From NCBI GenBank assembly GCA_000940995.1, contig CP005974.1, positions 3,162,001-3,226,000 of the forward strand: a stretch of DNA of 64,000 nt, read 5' to 3'. The position numbers and the translations under genes are program-made. Shown here in pieces: positions 7,934-16,151 of this stretch. Position 1 is the stretch's first letter; every line of letters starts with the position of its first letter. A model generated the notes under the pieces. The model saw only the letters and a list, made by a program, of their open reading frames with translations, was not told where the DNA came from and made no database searches. The stretch comes from Photobacterium gaetbulicola Gung47. Its GTDB lineage: Bacteria > Pseudomonadota > Gammaproteobacteria > Enterobacterales > Vibrionaceae.

Positions 7934-9706
7934 ATGATGTCGAACTTAAAACACAAGCACACCCAACAGCTTGGCCGGGAACAGTTGCAACACCTGCTAA
8001 CGGTGCTGCGCGGGGAAAAGAAAGCGGAACTGAAGCTAACTAACCTATCCGTGCTCGATCTGGTCAACGGGGAGGTACTTCCCGGCCCTGTCGTCATTGA
8101 CCAAGGGTATATTGCGGCTGTCGGTCCGGAGGCCGAGGTATTGCAAGCCAAACGCAGTGTCGACTGCAATGGCCAGGTTGCGGTACCGGGATTTATTGAC
8201 GGCCACATGCATGTGGAAACCTCCACCATGACCCCGTTCGAGTTCGAGCGCACCACTTTGCCGCTCGGTACCACCAGTATCGTTTGCGACCCGCATGAAC
8301 TGGTCAATGTAATGGGCAAACAGGGTATCGAATGGTTCCTGCGCTGCAGTGAGTTAATGGTGCAGAACATGTTTGTCCAGATCAGCTCCTGTGTACCGGC
8401 TGTGGCCGATCTGGATATCAACGGCAGCGATTTCACCCTTAAGGAAATGGAAGCCTACCTTGAGCACCCCCATGTGCTAGGTCTGGCCGAGGTCATGGAC
8501 TACCCGGCGGTGATCGGCGGCAACCCGGCAATGCTCAATAAACTGGCAGCCTTCGGCGAGCTAAACATCGACGGGCACTGTCCGCTACTCAGCGGTCTGG
8601 AGCTGTCAGCGTATAGAGCCAGCGGGATCCAGAACTGTCATGAAACCACCAACTATCAGGAGGGAAAAGAGAAGCTAGCCAAAGGTATGGCCGTGATTAT
8701 CCGGGAAGGCTCAGTGGCCAAAAACCTCGATGCCTTGGCACCTTTGATCACCGATTACAGCTCGCCGCTATGCCTGCTGTGTACCGATGATCGCAACCCG
8801 CACGAAATAGCCAAAGAGGGCCATATCAACTACATGGTCAAACGGCTGATCCAACAGCATAAGATCAAGCCGCACCTGGCCTACCGGGTCGCTTCCTGGT
8901 CCGCAGCCCGGCACTTCGGTCTAGATCGTCTAGGCCTGATTGCACCGGGTTACAAGGCCGATATCAACTTGCTCACCGATCTGGAACAAGTCGATATCCA
9001 ACGAGTCGTGATCGGCGGCCAATTTGTTGACGAGCTGAAACTGGACGAACTAGTTTCAGATAAGCTGGACTCCTCCGCCCCGCCGCTGCAAGCCACAATG
9101 CGCCATAACGTTGTTGCAAGCGATGAGCTGGCGATCCCCCTCACACCCGGCAACTACCATGTCATTGAAATAATCAAAGACGAGCTGCTGACCAACCTCC
9201 TTGTTAGCTACTACAACGGCCGGAAATTTGATCAGCCCGGCATCAACAGGCTGGCGGTCGTCGAGCGCTACGGCCACCAATTGCCACCCGCCGTAGGATT
9301 AGTAAAAGGGTTCGGACTCAATCGGGGGGCAATAGCCACTAGCGTCGGCCATGACTCACACAATATCGTCGCTATCGGTGCCGACGAGCAGAGCATGGCT
9401 CAGGCCATCAATCACCTGCTTGCAATCGGTGGCGGCTACTGTGTCGTCGAGGACGGTACAGTAACCGCTGATCTCAAATTACCGCTTGGCGGGATCATGA
9501 GCCTCGACAGCTCAGAAGCGATTACCAGTCACATCATTGCCTTGAAAGTGGCAGCGAAAAATATTGGTGTCACCGTGGCCGAGCCCTTCGTGCAGATGAG
9601 CTTCCTCGCCCTGCCCGTGATCCCGTCGCTGAAAATGACGGTGAAAGGCCTGGTCGATGTCGAGAAGTTTCAGCTGATTGAGTTGCAAGTCGAAGCACCG
9701 CTCTAA
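7934..9706 (+). CDS. ade: Adenine deaminase
   Basis: A 590-residue amidohydrolase that converts adenine to hypoxanthine and ammonia. The metal-binding motif GFIDGHMHVETS (His ~91 and ~93) comes after a short beta sandwich, followed by TTLPLGTTSIVCDPHELVNV, a DGHCPL block, LLCTDDRNPHEI and the C-terminal GGIMSLDS and MSFLALPVIPSLKMT segments typical of microbial adenine deaminase. Length matches the family. Two ATGs stand at 7934 and 7937 after GGGAG. It is paired with the AzgA permease for purine salvage. Its last 60 coding bases recur as a diverged copy at 29141-29200. Confidence 0.95.
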   Translation: MMSNLKHKHTQQLGREQLQHLLTVLRGEKKAELKLTNLSVLDLVNGEVLPGPVVIDQGYIAAVGPEAEVLQAKRSVDCNGQVAVPGFIDGHMHVETSTMTPFEFERTTLPLGTTSIVCDPHELVNVMGKQGIEWFLRCSELMVQNMFVQISSCVPAVADLDINGSDFTLKEMEAYLEHPHVLGLAEVMDYPAVIGGNPAMLNKLAAFGELNIDGHCPLLSGLELSAYRASGIQNCHETTNYQEGKEKLAKGMAVIIREGSVAKNLDALAPLITDYSSPLCLLCTDDRNPHEIAKEGHINYMVKRLIQQHKIKPHLAYRVASWSAARHFGLDRLGLIAPGYKADINLLTDLEQVDIQRVVIGGQFVDELKLDELVSDKLDSSAPPLQATMRHNVVASDELAIPLTPGNYHVIEIIKDELLTNLLVSYYNGRKFDQPGINRLAVVERYGHQLPPAVGLVKGFGLNRGAIATSVGHDSHNIVAIGADEQSMAQAINHLLAIGGGYCVVEDGTVTADLKLPLGGIMSLDSSEAITSHIIALKVAAKNIGVTVAEPFVQMSFLALPVIPSLKMTVKGLVDVEKFQLIELQVEAPL

Positions 9707-9733
9707 CGGTAAGCACAAAAATAATGCCACCAG
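9647..9733 (+). repeat. Direct repeat, copy A: 3' end of ade and downstream
   Basis: The last 60 coding bases of ade match 29141-29200 at 52 of 60 positions, and the similarity continues without gaps for 27 more bases through GCCACCAG. Here the sequence diverges just after the left arm of what is a full terminator stem in the other copy, so this copy seems to have lost its own terminator. It marks the left edge of a possible island. Confidence 0.8.
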
Positions 9734-10067
9734 ACTCTCACTTGCCCAGCGTTTTTGTAACGATTGAGGTTCTGAGTCAAAACTGGCTGGCATTGGTGCC
9801 TCGGCCCACTCCGTTACTGGCTCCTCTGGCGCCAACTGCTGGTGATATAGCTCAAGTTCAATGTATGCTTCAACAATGGGTTTATCTGCAAACCACGCCT
9901 TGGCACAATGCCAAGCCTCGCTCGGCTCATCCAAGGCAATAAGGACTCAATTTTTCATGGCACAATAAAGCGGCCTTCACGAAAACCGCTATAAAACTGT
10001 CAACTAAAATCAGATTGTCACAGCATGAAAACCAAAGGAAAATAGTTACAAATATTTTAGTTGGAGA
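9707..10067. other. Spacer after ade with a possible gene remnant
   Basis: The gap holds the tail of the ade repeat and a minus-strand frame from about 9950 to 9707 whose translation looks protein-like (LDEPSEAWHCAKAWFADKP, then a Glu/Pro-rich run) but has no proper start and runs antisense into ade. It may be a fragment of a gene cut by the event that formed the ade repeat. I could not assign a family. The rest is the manA terminator. Confidence 0.35.
9969..9990 (-). terminator. Terminator of the manA transcript
   Basis: On the minus strand AGCGGTTTTC pairs with GAAGGCCGCT, using two G-U pairs, followed by TTTATT. It lies about 80 bases past the manA stop. Confidence 0.5.
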
Positions 10068-11267
10068 TTAGTTAAAGGCTCTTGCCAGTTTACCCGCCCC
10101 CGAAAAACTATAGGACTCAGCCATATAGTTTATAAATAATGACTCGCCTGGCTTAAGTGTTTCAACTAAGCCTTGAGAGCTAATGGTAATCTGCCCTTCA
10201 ATGCAGAGTAAAATTTCAGGGCTGCGTACATATTGCTCGCATGGATGGTCTGTTACATTTGCGACTTCAAATCCAAAATCATCAACTGGTATAGGATAGT
10301 GAAGCATATTATTTTTATTCAATGGGTTGATGACAATACTATCCGGATTCAGCGGGACAAAGCGGGTGTTCGCAACAAGTTCATCAATATCTATGTACTT
10401 AGGAGTTAAACCTGCGCGTAATACATTATCAGAATTAGCCATAATTTCCAGAGCGGTTCCTTGAACATAAGCATGTGGTGTCTCAGCATGTAAGAACATC
10501 GCTTCTCCAGGCTGTAATTCAATTGTATTCAAAATTAACGGCGACAATAAACCAACATCACCCGGATAGTATTGGCTAAACTCTTTACTATATTGTAAAA
10601 CCTCTCGTTCCAACGCCGATGCGGCTTGACGTTCACCAGCGGTATGTAATTCGCTTAACGCCTTTTCTTTTTTCTCCGCGCCCAGCGACATGATTGAAAT
10701 AAAGAATTGCTTCAAACCATCACTATTTGGGTTGAGTTCAAGTGCATTTATTTCTTCAGACAAAGTAAAGATACGCATTGTTCTAAATAGATGGATGATT
10801 TGTTCTACTGGTCGAAAGCCATTCATGGCTCGATAAAAGGTGAGCGCATAAACTAACTCGGGTTTATGGTTTGAATCCTTGTAGTTACGATTAGATGCAT
10901 TTAGCTCAATACCCGCTGTATTTTCTCGTGTAAATCCTGCCTCAGCGCTTGATTTATTCGGATGAACCTGTATTGAAAGCGGAGTCTCGGCAGCCAAAAT
11001 TTTGAACAAGAAAGGCAACTGACCAAATCGTTTCGCGGTATAGCTCCCCAAAACAGTCTCTTGATTTTTTTCTATAAAATCAGAAAGCAGCACGCTTGTA
11101 CCTTTAATTCTTGAGCAACCATTGGGATGAGCGCCCATCCACAACTCAGCTTGAGGCTGTTCTCTCACGTTCTTTATATCAAACAGCTTGGTAAATGAAT
11201 CTTTGCTTCCCCAAGCATAATTCTGAATAACGTTATCTAATAGGTAGAATGGTTTATCCACTAACAT
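10068..11267 (-). CDS. manA: Mannose-6-phosphate isomerase, class I
   Basis: A 399-residue type I phosphomannose isomerase that interconverts mannose-6-phosphate and fructose-6-phosphate using zinc. Visible are the N-terminal NVIQNYAWGSKDSF, AELWMGAHPNGCS, and the zinc/active-site segment LSIQVHPNKSSAEAGF (Gln ~100, His ~102), then FLHAETPHAYVQGTALEIMANSDNVLRAGLTPKYID, the second metal and substrate region. It completes the catabolic route of the neighbouring locus (Man-1-P to Man-6-P to Fru-6-P). It is transcribed with the MFS gene upstream. A copy dedicated to catabolism, distinct from one for capsule GDP-mannose, is likely. Confidence 0.95.
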   Translation of the reverse strand: MLVDKPFYLLDNVIQNYAWGSKDSFTKLFDIKNVREQPQAELWMGAHPNGCSRIKGTSVLLSDFIEKNQETVLGSYTAKRFGQLPFLFKILAAETPLSIQVHPNKSSAEAGFTRENTAGIELNASNRNYKDSNHKPELVYALTFYRAMNGFRPVEQIIHLFRTMRIFTLSEEINALELNPNSDGLKQFFISIMSLGAEKKEKALSELHTAGERQAASALEREVLQYSKEFSQYYPGDVGLLSPLILNTIELQPGEAMFLHAETPHAYVQGTALEIMANSDNVLRAGLTPKYIDIDELVANTRFVPLNPDSIVINPLNKNNMLHYPIPVDDFGFEVANVTDHPCEQYVRSPEILLCIEGQITISSQGLVETLKPGESLFINYMAESYSFSGAGKLARAFN

Positions 11268-11289
11268 CTTTAAATCTCACTCAATAAAT

Positions 11290-11324
11290 AAACCATCCCA
11301 TCAAGAATATTGATAGGATGGTTT
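11290..11324 (-). terminator. Stem-loop overlapping the MFS stop codon
   Basis: AAACCATCC pairs with GGATGGTTT, and inner TCAA/TTGA pairs extend it. The stem includes the stop codon of the MFS gene and lies 23 bases before manA. The minus-strand tract after it (ATTTATT) is only modestly T-rich; an attenuator or mRNA-stabilising hairpin is as likely as a terminator. Confidence 0.4.
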
Positions 11325-12479
11325 AACAACGAAACAAAATATACACAGTAGCAATGCAGACAAACTTATTAGTATGAGGGAGAGATAGAAATTTGCGTAG
11401 TAGCTTACCAATTGCCCAACAATCCCTACAAATGCCCCTCCAAGCAATGAGCTTATCTGCAATAGATTAGAAAATAGTGTTGAAGCAACCCCCAACTGGT
11501 TCTTCATCATATCTTGCATAGCTACCATTCCCAATGCAGCACAAGTCCCGACAAAAATGCCGTTAAACACCTGGGCCAAGACAAAGTAGTGAACCTCTTT
11601 CCCAAGCAGCATAAGTGAGAAAAATACTACGCCACTTATTGTCCCTAACAGCATAACTCTTGTTGAACCTATAGCTCTTGCTAACCTACCAGATAATATC
11701 ATAGCCGGTATTTCAAATAGTGCAGCGACTCCAAATAACACCCCAAACCACTTGTCATCAAGCATTAACTCTTGCGATAGATATAGAGGCATAGTCGTAA
11801 GATATAAGCTGTTTGCTGAAAATGCTAAAATAATGACTGAACTATATAGCAGAACATCGAATCTTAATAACGCATTGCGAACATGGCCTACTTGCATAAC
11901 TGCAACTTCATTTTTTTGGTTACAATTAGGGACACTTTTGTAAGTGATATATATTGCAAGTAGCACAATAAAAGCAGAGATTGAGAAGGTCGCAGCAAAC
12001 CCAAAGGATGCTTTAACCATGAAAGCTATCGGTGCTCCAAACACCCAAGCAACCGATGTACCTGCACGCATCGTTGCTAGAAACTGCCTACCATCTTTTA
12101 AGCATTCATCTCCATACTCTCTAGCAAGTGCGAATAACTGACCAAATCCTGCACCGCTAATACTTCCAAATATTGCGACAATCAATAGAGCTAGGTAGTA
12201 TTCACGCACTAATGTAAAGCTAAAAACTAAAATAAAATTACTAATTAGAGATATTAATAGTATTCTTTTTCTCTTCCAACCTCTATCTGATCTCCTTGCC
12301 ATATATTGAGAAACTATCACAGAACAAGAAACAGCAGTAACCATATAAGCTGAAAGCATAATTGGTGTAGCTCCAAGTTCCTCAACAATAAAAAGGCTAG
12401 ACAACGGACCAAAAAAAGAACCACATAGACCGATAATAAAAGACAATAAAATAAAAACTAATGTAACCCGACGTTCCAC
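11301..12479 (-). CDS. MFS transporter, sugar efflux (Set)-like
   Basis: A 392-residue major facilitator protein with twelve predicted helices. The loop after helix 2, SQYMARRSDRGWKRKR, and the region GAGFGQLFALAREYGDE resemble the SetA/SetB sugar efflux transporters, which export excess sugars. It starts with GTG at 12479, with AGGA seven bases upstream; an ATG two bases earlier is out of frame. It sits directly before manA, so it may relieve sugar or sugar-phosphate stress, or move a mannoside. Direction of transport is inferred only from family resemblance. Confidence 0.75.
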   Translation of the reverse strand: MERRVTLVFILLSFIIGLCGSFFGPLSSLFIVEELGATPIMLSAYMVTAVSCSVIVSQYMARRSDRGWKRKRILLISLISNFILVFSFTLVREYYLALLIVAIFGSISGAGFGQLFALAREYGDECLKDGRQFLATMRAGTSVAWVFGAPIAFMVKASFGFAATFSISAFIVLLAIYITYKSVPNCNQKNEVAVMQVGHVRNALLRFDVLLYSSVIILAFSANSLYLTTMPLYLSQELMLDDKWFGVLFGVAALFEIPAMILSGRLARAIGSTRVMLLGTISGVVFFSLMLLGKEVHYFVLAQVFNGIFVGTCAALGMVAMQDMMKNQLGVASTLFSNLLQISSLLGGAFVGIVGQLVSYYANFYLSLILISLSALLLCIFCFVVKPSYQYS

Positions 12480-12673
12480 ATCACTTTCCTAAAAGAGAGG
12501 CATATCTGCTATATCGACAAACAACAACCAACCATCTAAACATTGTTAAATTAGTTAGCATTTAAATGATAACACACCATCAACCCGGCCAGCCTTTAAT
12601 AATAAAACGACCAATTCATCATCTTTAATAAAAAGTCATCCACCATTAACGAGACATGGCACAAAATAAAAAA

Positions 12674-12705
12674 TTAGCCCCTATCTAATCATTGACAGAG
12701 GCTAA
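12674..12705 (-). terminator. Intrinsic terminator of the mannoside operon
   Basis: On the minus strand TTAGCCTCT pairs with a GGGGCTAA arm (one G-U pair) and is followed by six T. It lies about 20 bases past the stop of the last gene of the minus-strand operon and separates it from the MFS-manA unit. Confidence 0.75.
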
Positions 12706-12723
12706 TATAAGTTCATCAGTTAA

Positions 12724-14019
12724 TTATTTATTTCCCAATTTTTCTTCAAGAAGCTTCTTGGCTTCTGGTTCAGATTCAATCATTTGAATTGAAAGCAGTG
12801 CCTCAATTGTAGATTCTGCTCCTGCATTTCGATTGTATTTATCTTTTGAATCAATACCATCATATCCACGACCAGTGTTTTTATCATACATTTCAGCAGC
12901 TGCTGGGTTTTGTTTAAAGAACCACATTACAAACTCTACTGCTTGTTCAATATAACGTTTATCACGTGAAATTTGATAAGCACGAATATTTGAGTAAATA
13001 ATAGGTCTTACTGCGTAAGCTATCTGAGCAAACTGATGTTTCTCGATAAACTCGAATTTATCATCTTCTTTTTTAACACTAAACCAATTCAGGTGTTCCT
13101 GCTCAAGCAAATATGGGTGGAAATGGTCAAGCTCAATAAATGCTGCTTTAACAAAATCACGCTCTTGCAATGTCATCCCTGCTTCAAGCAATGCATATGC
13201 TTGACTGTTTCCGTAACCATGCCATAAATTTTTCCAGCTAAGTAGCACACCATACATTTCAGACTCGACATCATTGATTTGCATGACCATTATTCCTTCT
13301 GCCAGCGAACGCATCATGCGCTCAATTTCAGGCTTAGGATTAATTTTATAAGCTCTATCTAGTGCTAGTAGCAAGACTGACGATTGGTCTGATGCTTGAT
13401 TAGGCAACCAGTCCGCAACTTCTACACCTTGTTCTGTACTCACAGATTGCTCAAAATTAAAATCACTATAAATAACATCGATGGTAGAGAAAATCACCGC
13501 CTCCATTTTTTCAGCAAGCGATGCATCGACATCTTTGATGACAGGATAACTTTCAGCTAACGACCATACTCCTCGCCACGTCCACCAGTTTGCTTCTGCC
13601 ACACTGGTTTTGTAGCTCGTATTTATCGTATTATCTGGGTAAATGAAGTTATTGAAATATCCGTTCTCGTTATGAGTCGCCAACATAAAATTCACTAATG
13701 TTTTTAGCTTTTCTAACGACTCATCATCACCATTTGTGCGGTAATTATCAAGATATACCATCGCAGCACGAGCAACGTCATCTACACATGACGTACCTTC
13801 TAAAGGATCTTTCACCCACTCATAATCAGGATACTCACTATAAATATGAATAAAGCCCGCCTCAGTACCATCATTCAAACTTCGCAATTCGTATAAATGA
13901 TTTAAGTGGCCTAAATTAACTAGGGAGGAACTATTAGTCTCTGTAGAAGACATAGCAGGAGAAGCTATCATTGAGCCAGCCAATAAAGCCACTTTAAATA
14001 TAGAGCTTAATTTTAACAT
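12724..14019 (-). CDS. Exported protein, probable (alpha/alpha)6-barrel glycosidase-like
   Basis: A 431-residue protein with a cleavable signal peptide (MLKLSSIFKVALLAGSMIASPAMS). It is rich in aromatic residues and helices. The motif SCVDDVARAAMVYLDNYR (~77-94) resembles the CxDDxARA segment seen in six-hairpin glycosidase-like proteins, and later blocks (NWWTWRGVWSLAESYP, WHGYGNSQAYALLEAG, NRNAGAESTIEALLSIQ) fit repeated helical hairpins around a substrate cleft. I cannot assign a named family. As last gene of the operon, next to the porin, it may cut or bind the incoming mannoside in the periplasm. Acidic DD and E residues are candidate catalytic groups. Confidence 0.65.
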   Translation of the reverse strand: MLKLSSIFKVALLAGSMIASPAMSSTETNSSSLVNLGHLNHLYELRSLNDGTEAGFIHIYSEYPDYEWVKDPLEGTSCVDDVARAAMVYLDNYRTNGDDESLEKLKTLVNFMLATHNENGYFNNFIYPDNTINTSYKTSVAEANWWTWRGVWSLAESYPVIKDVDASLAEKMEAVIFSTIDVIYSDFNFEQSVSTEQGVEVADWLPNQASDQSSVLLLALDRAYKINPKPEIERMMRSLAEGIMVMQINDVESEMYGVLLSWKNLWHGYGNSQAYALLEAGMTLQERDFVKAAFIELDHFHPYLLEQEHLNWFSVKKEDDKFEFIEKHQFAQIAYAVRPIIYSNIRAYQISRDKRYIEQAVEFVMWFFKQNPAAAEMYDKNTGRGYDGIDSKDKYNRNAGAESTIEALLSIQMIESEPEAKKLLEEKLGNK

Positions 14020-14029
14020 ATAATTACCA

Positions 14030-15136
14030 TTAGAAAATAAAGTTAAGACCTAGCATACCGAAATTAGTTATTTGGTCATCGTAACCAGTACTTCCATCAA
14101 TAACCTTATCACCCTCAGTTCTATAAAAATACTCTGCCATTAAGTAAATTTTATTAGTAATTGGGTAGTTGTAGTTAACAATATATTTTGTACCAACCGC
14201 TTCATACGTATTCTGATTAGACGTCAAATTAGTAATTGTTTTATCTTGGTGTTCAATCTTAAAGAACAACCTGTGCTTACCAAGTCCAAGCGAGGCCCAC
14301 GGGCGGATTTCCGCCTCTACAACTTTTGTTTCATCGCCACCGTCTTTGCGTCGGTCATAGCCTTCTTTGCGGAACAACTCTAAGCCGAGAGTGAGGTTGT
14401 CGGAAACACGATAACTGCCATTTAAGACGGCTTCATAGAAATTAAAAGCGTCTGCGCCATTACCTGCGCCATTAGCACTCTTATCTTCGCTTAAAAACTT
14501 CACGTCAGTATTGACTGAGAAGTTATCGGTGAACTGATAGCGGTAGTAAGGGCGAATACCGAATCCGTCACCACCAATAAGGTATGCAGTATCAGAGTCA
14601 CTCGGAGTATCGTAGCCTGACTTTCCAAGGTAAATACCTTCAATCATAAACCAGTGTTTGCCTATGCTTTGGCTATATGCAGGTTGAAGTTCCATTTCAG
14701 TAAATCTGACATCATTGACCACACCAGAACCATCGCGACGATCGTTTTCAAAGCTAACTTTCTTCAGAATGTAACCCAGATTAAAACCTGTATCACCGAA
14801 GTTCAGGCGTCCCTCGCCAAAAACCTGTTCATGAACAGGGCGCGAGTTGTTGCTCGTACCTTCATTCTTGAAGTGTTCAATCTTATACATTGTTATCCAG
14901 TTGCCATGGATAAATGAACGTTCATTGAGGGGTTCGTATTCAACGACAGTAACACCATCCGCTTCAGTGCCTGCTGTAATCACACCTTCATGAGTTGTCT
15001 TGCCATTTGTAAGTTTGACTTTACTACCTGGAGCAAGCAGGATTTGCTCTCCAGTCTCATCTGCTTGGTTATTTGCTGCTAGTGCAGCGTTACTCGCTAA
15101 TGCTAATAGGGTACTAAGCAAGAGTTTTTTCTTCAT
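14030..15136 (-). CDS. KdgM-like outer-membrane porin
   Basis: A 368-residue protein with a signal peptide (MKKKLLLSTLLALASNAALA) and alternating beta-strand pattern ending in Phe (LGLNFIF), the standard outer-membrane barrel terminus. Strands such as YKIEHFKNEG, FNLGYILKKVSFEN, IRPYYRYQFTDNFSVNTDVKF and RLFFKIEHQDK resemble oligogalacturonate-type porins (KdgM/NanC). An N-terminal ~60-residue segment before the first strand is unusual. It lies 10 bases before the exported alpha/alpha-barrel gene. Likely role: passage of an oligosaccharide across the outer membrane for the ABC importer. Confidence 0.75.
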   Translation of the reverse strand: MKKKLLLSTLLALASNAALAANNQADETGEQILLAPGSKVKLTNGKTTHEGVITAGTEADGVTVVEYEPLNERSFIHGNWITMYKIEHFKNEGTSNNSRPVHEQVFGEGRLNFGDTGFNLGYILKKVSFENDRRDGSGVVNDVRFTEMELQPAYSQSIGKHWFMIEGIYLGKSGYDTPSDSDTAYLIGGDGFGIRPYYRYQFTDNFSVNTDVKFLSEDKSANGAGNGADAFNFYEAVLNGSYRVSDNLTLGLELFRKEGYDRRKDGGDETKVVEAEIRPWASLGLGKHRLFFKIEHQDKTITNLTSNQNTYEAVGTKYIVNYNYPITNKIYLMAEYFYRTEGDKVIDGSTGYDDQITNFGMLGLNFIF

Positions 15137-15181
15137 CCTTTTCTCCAGATATACTCTCGGATTATTTAATAATTCTAAGTG

Positions 15182-16126
15182 TTATAAAAACGGGTTATTA
15201 ATCTCTAACCAGTGTGCTTCTGCATCACTGATTCCAGCAAATAGCTTCAACTTTGAGTCGGTTAGATCTCCGTACAGTCCGCCTGAGAAAACCACGTCGA
15301 TGAGATCTGGTCGCTTGGCTGCTCCGGGAGTAAATAAGTCTCTCTCAGCTATTATTTTTAGATCTGAGTAGGTATGGTTCTTCGAGTTGTACGTGAACAC
15401 AGAAGGGTAGTAGTGGCGGTCACCTTTATCGTCAAACATCGCGACATGAGAAAGAACGCCAATAATGCCATTGCCTAAATGGTGTGCTTCATTTGCTCCG
15501 CCCCAATCATGTTCTTCAAACTGCTCAGTTAGAAGTTTTGCTTGATTAATAGTGGTAGGGGTCAAATTGCTTAATTGATCAATCTCGGTGTAACCAATCG
15601 TTCCGCGCCCGCCAACTTCTCCTTGTGGTCGTGTAAATACCGCAATGCGATTCGGCTCAATTTCACATAACCGAATGTCCTTCATGCCCTCAGGGCCTTC
15701 AGCAAAACGTGTCAAGTTATCGAGAGCAGTACCACGATAGAACACCGTCTTCCACGTTAATGCTTGAGGATTCTCCGGATGCGGTGCAATCTCAACACCA
15801 CCAAACACAAGCTCTTGATCGATAAATGTCACAAACGGGTCTTGTAAGACAAATGTAGGCGCACCCTCAAGTAGCACCCAATGTCCATCAACCTTGTGGA
15901 AAAAACCAGCGATAGAGTGCTCGGAATCTCGATCTTCAATCCGTCCAGCAATCAAGGTATGGCCATCAAATACAAATGGAGCAGAAATGTTATATACATC
16001 TTTGCTTCCTACACCGGAAAACAACAACTTTTCTGTTTTTGCACTGTGGGGTTTGTTTTCTACGAACTCAGCATAGCGCTCAGAAACACTTATCTTACTG
16101 GCTGTGAGTTGTTTTGTATGAGTCAT
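15182..16126 (-). CDS. DUF1861 (MTP-1) family protein, beta-propeller-like
   Basis: A 314-residue cytoplasmic protein. The segments LLFSGVGSKDVYNISAPF, AGRIEDRDSEHS, LQDPFVTFI, LVFGGVEI, GMKDIRL, VFTRPQGEVGGRGTIGYTEI, WGGANEAHHL, PSVFTY and AAKRPDLIDVVFSGG match the DUF1861/MTP-1 family as I know it. The repeated short strands with DP and GG turns suggest a five-bladed propeller related to the GH130/GH43/GH32 fold, which would fit its place directly after a GH130 gene. No enzymatic activity is established to my knowledge. A GTTTAACGTTAAAC operator lies 12 bases before its start. Confidence 0.8.
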   Translation of the reverse strand: MTHTKQLTASKISVSERYAEFVENKPHSAKTEKLLFSGVGSKDVYNISAPFVFDGHTLIAGRIEDRDSEHSIAGFFHKVDGHWVLLEGAPTFVLQDPFVTFIDQELVFGGVEIAPHPENPQALTWKTVFYRGTALDNLTRFAEGPEGMKDIRLCEIEPNRIAVFTRPQGEVGGRGTIGYTEIDQLSNLTPTTINQAKLLTEQFEEHDWGGANEAHHLGNGIIGVLSHVAMFDDKGDRHYYPSVFTYNSKNHTYSDLKIIAERDLFTPGAAKRPDLIDVVFSGGLYGDLTDSKLKLFAGISDAEAHWLEINNPFL

Positions 16127-16137
16127 AATAGGCCTCT

Positions 16138-16151
16138 GTTTAACGTTAAAC
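16138..16151. promoter_or_regulatory. Internal LacI-type operator between GH130 and DUF1861 genes
   Basis: The perfect palindrome GTTTAACGTTAAAC overlaps the GH130 stop codon. The same 14 bases occur upstream of the operon at 21906-21919, next to the lacI-family gene. It is in the middle of the operon, so it may act as a roadblock or control an internal promoter for the DUF1861, porin and alpha/alpha-barrel genes. Confidence 0.8.
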
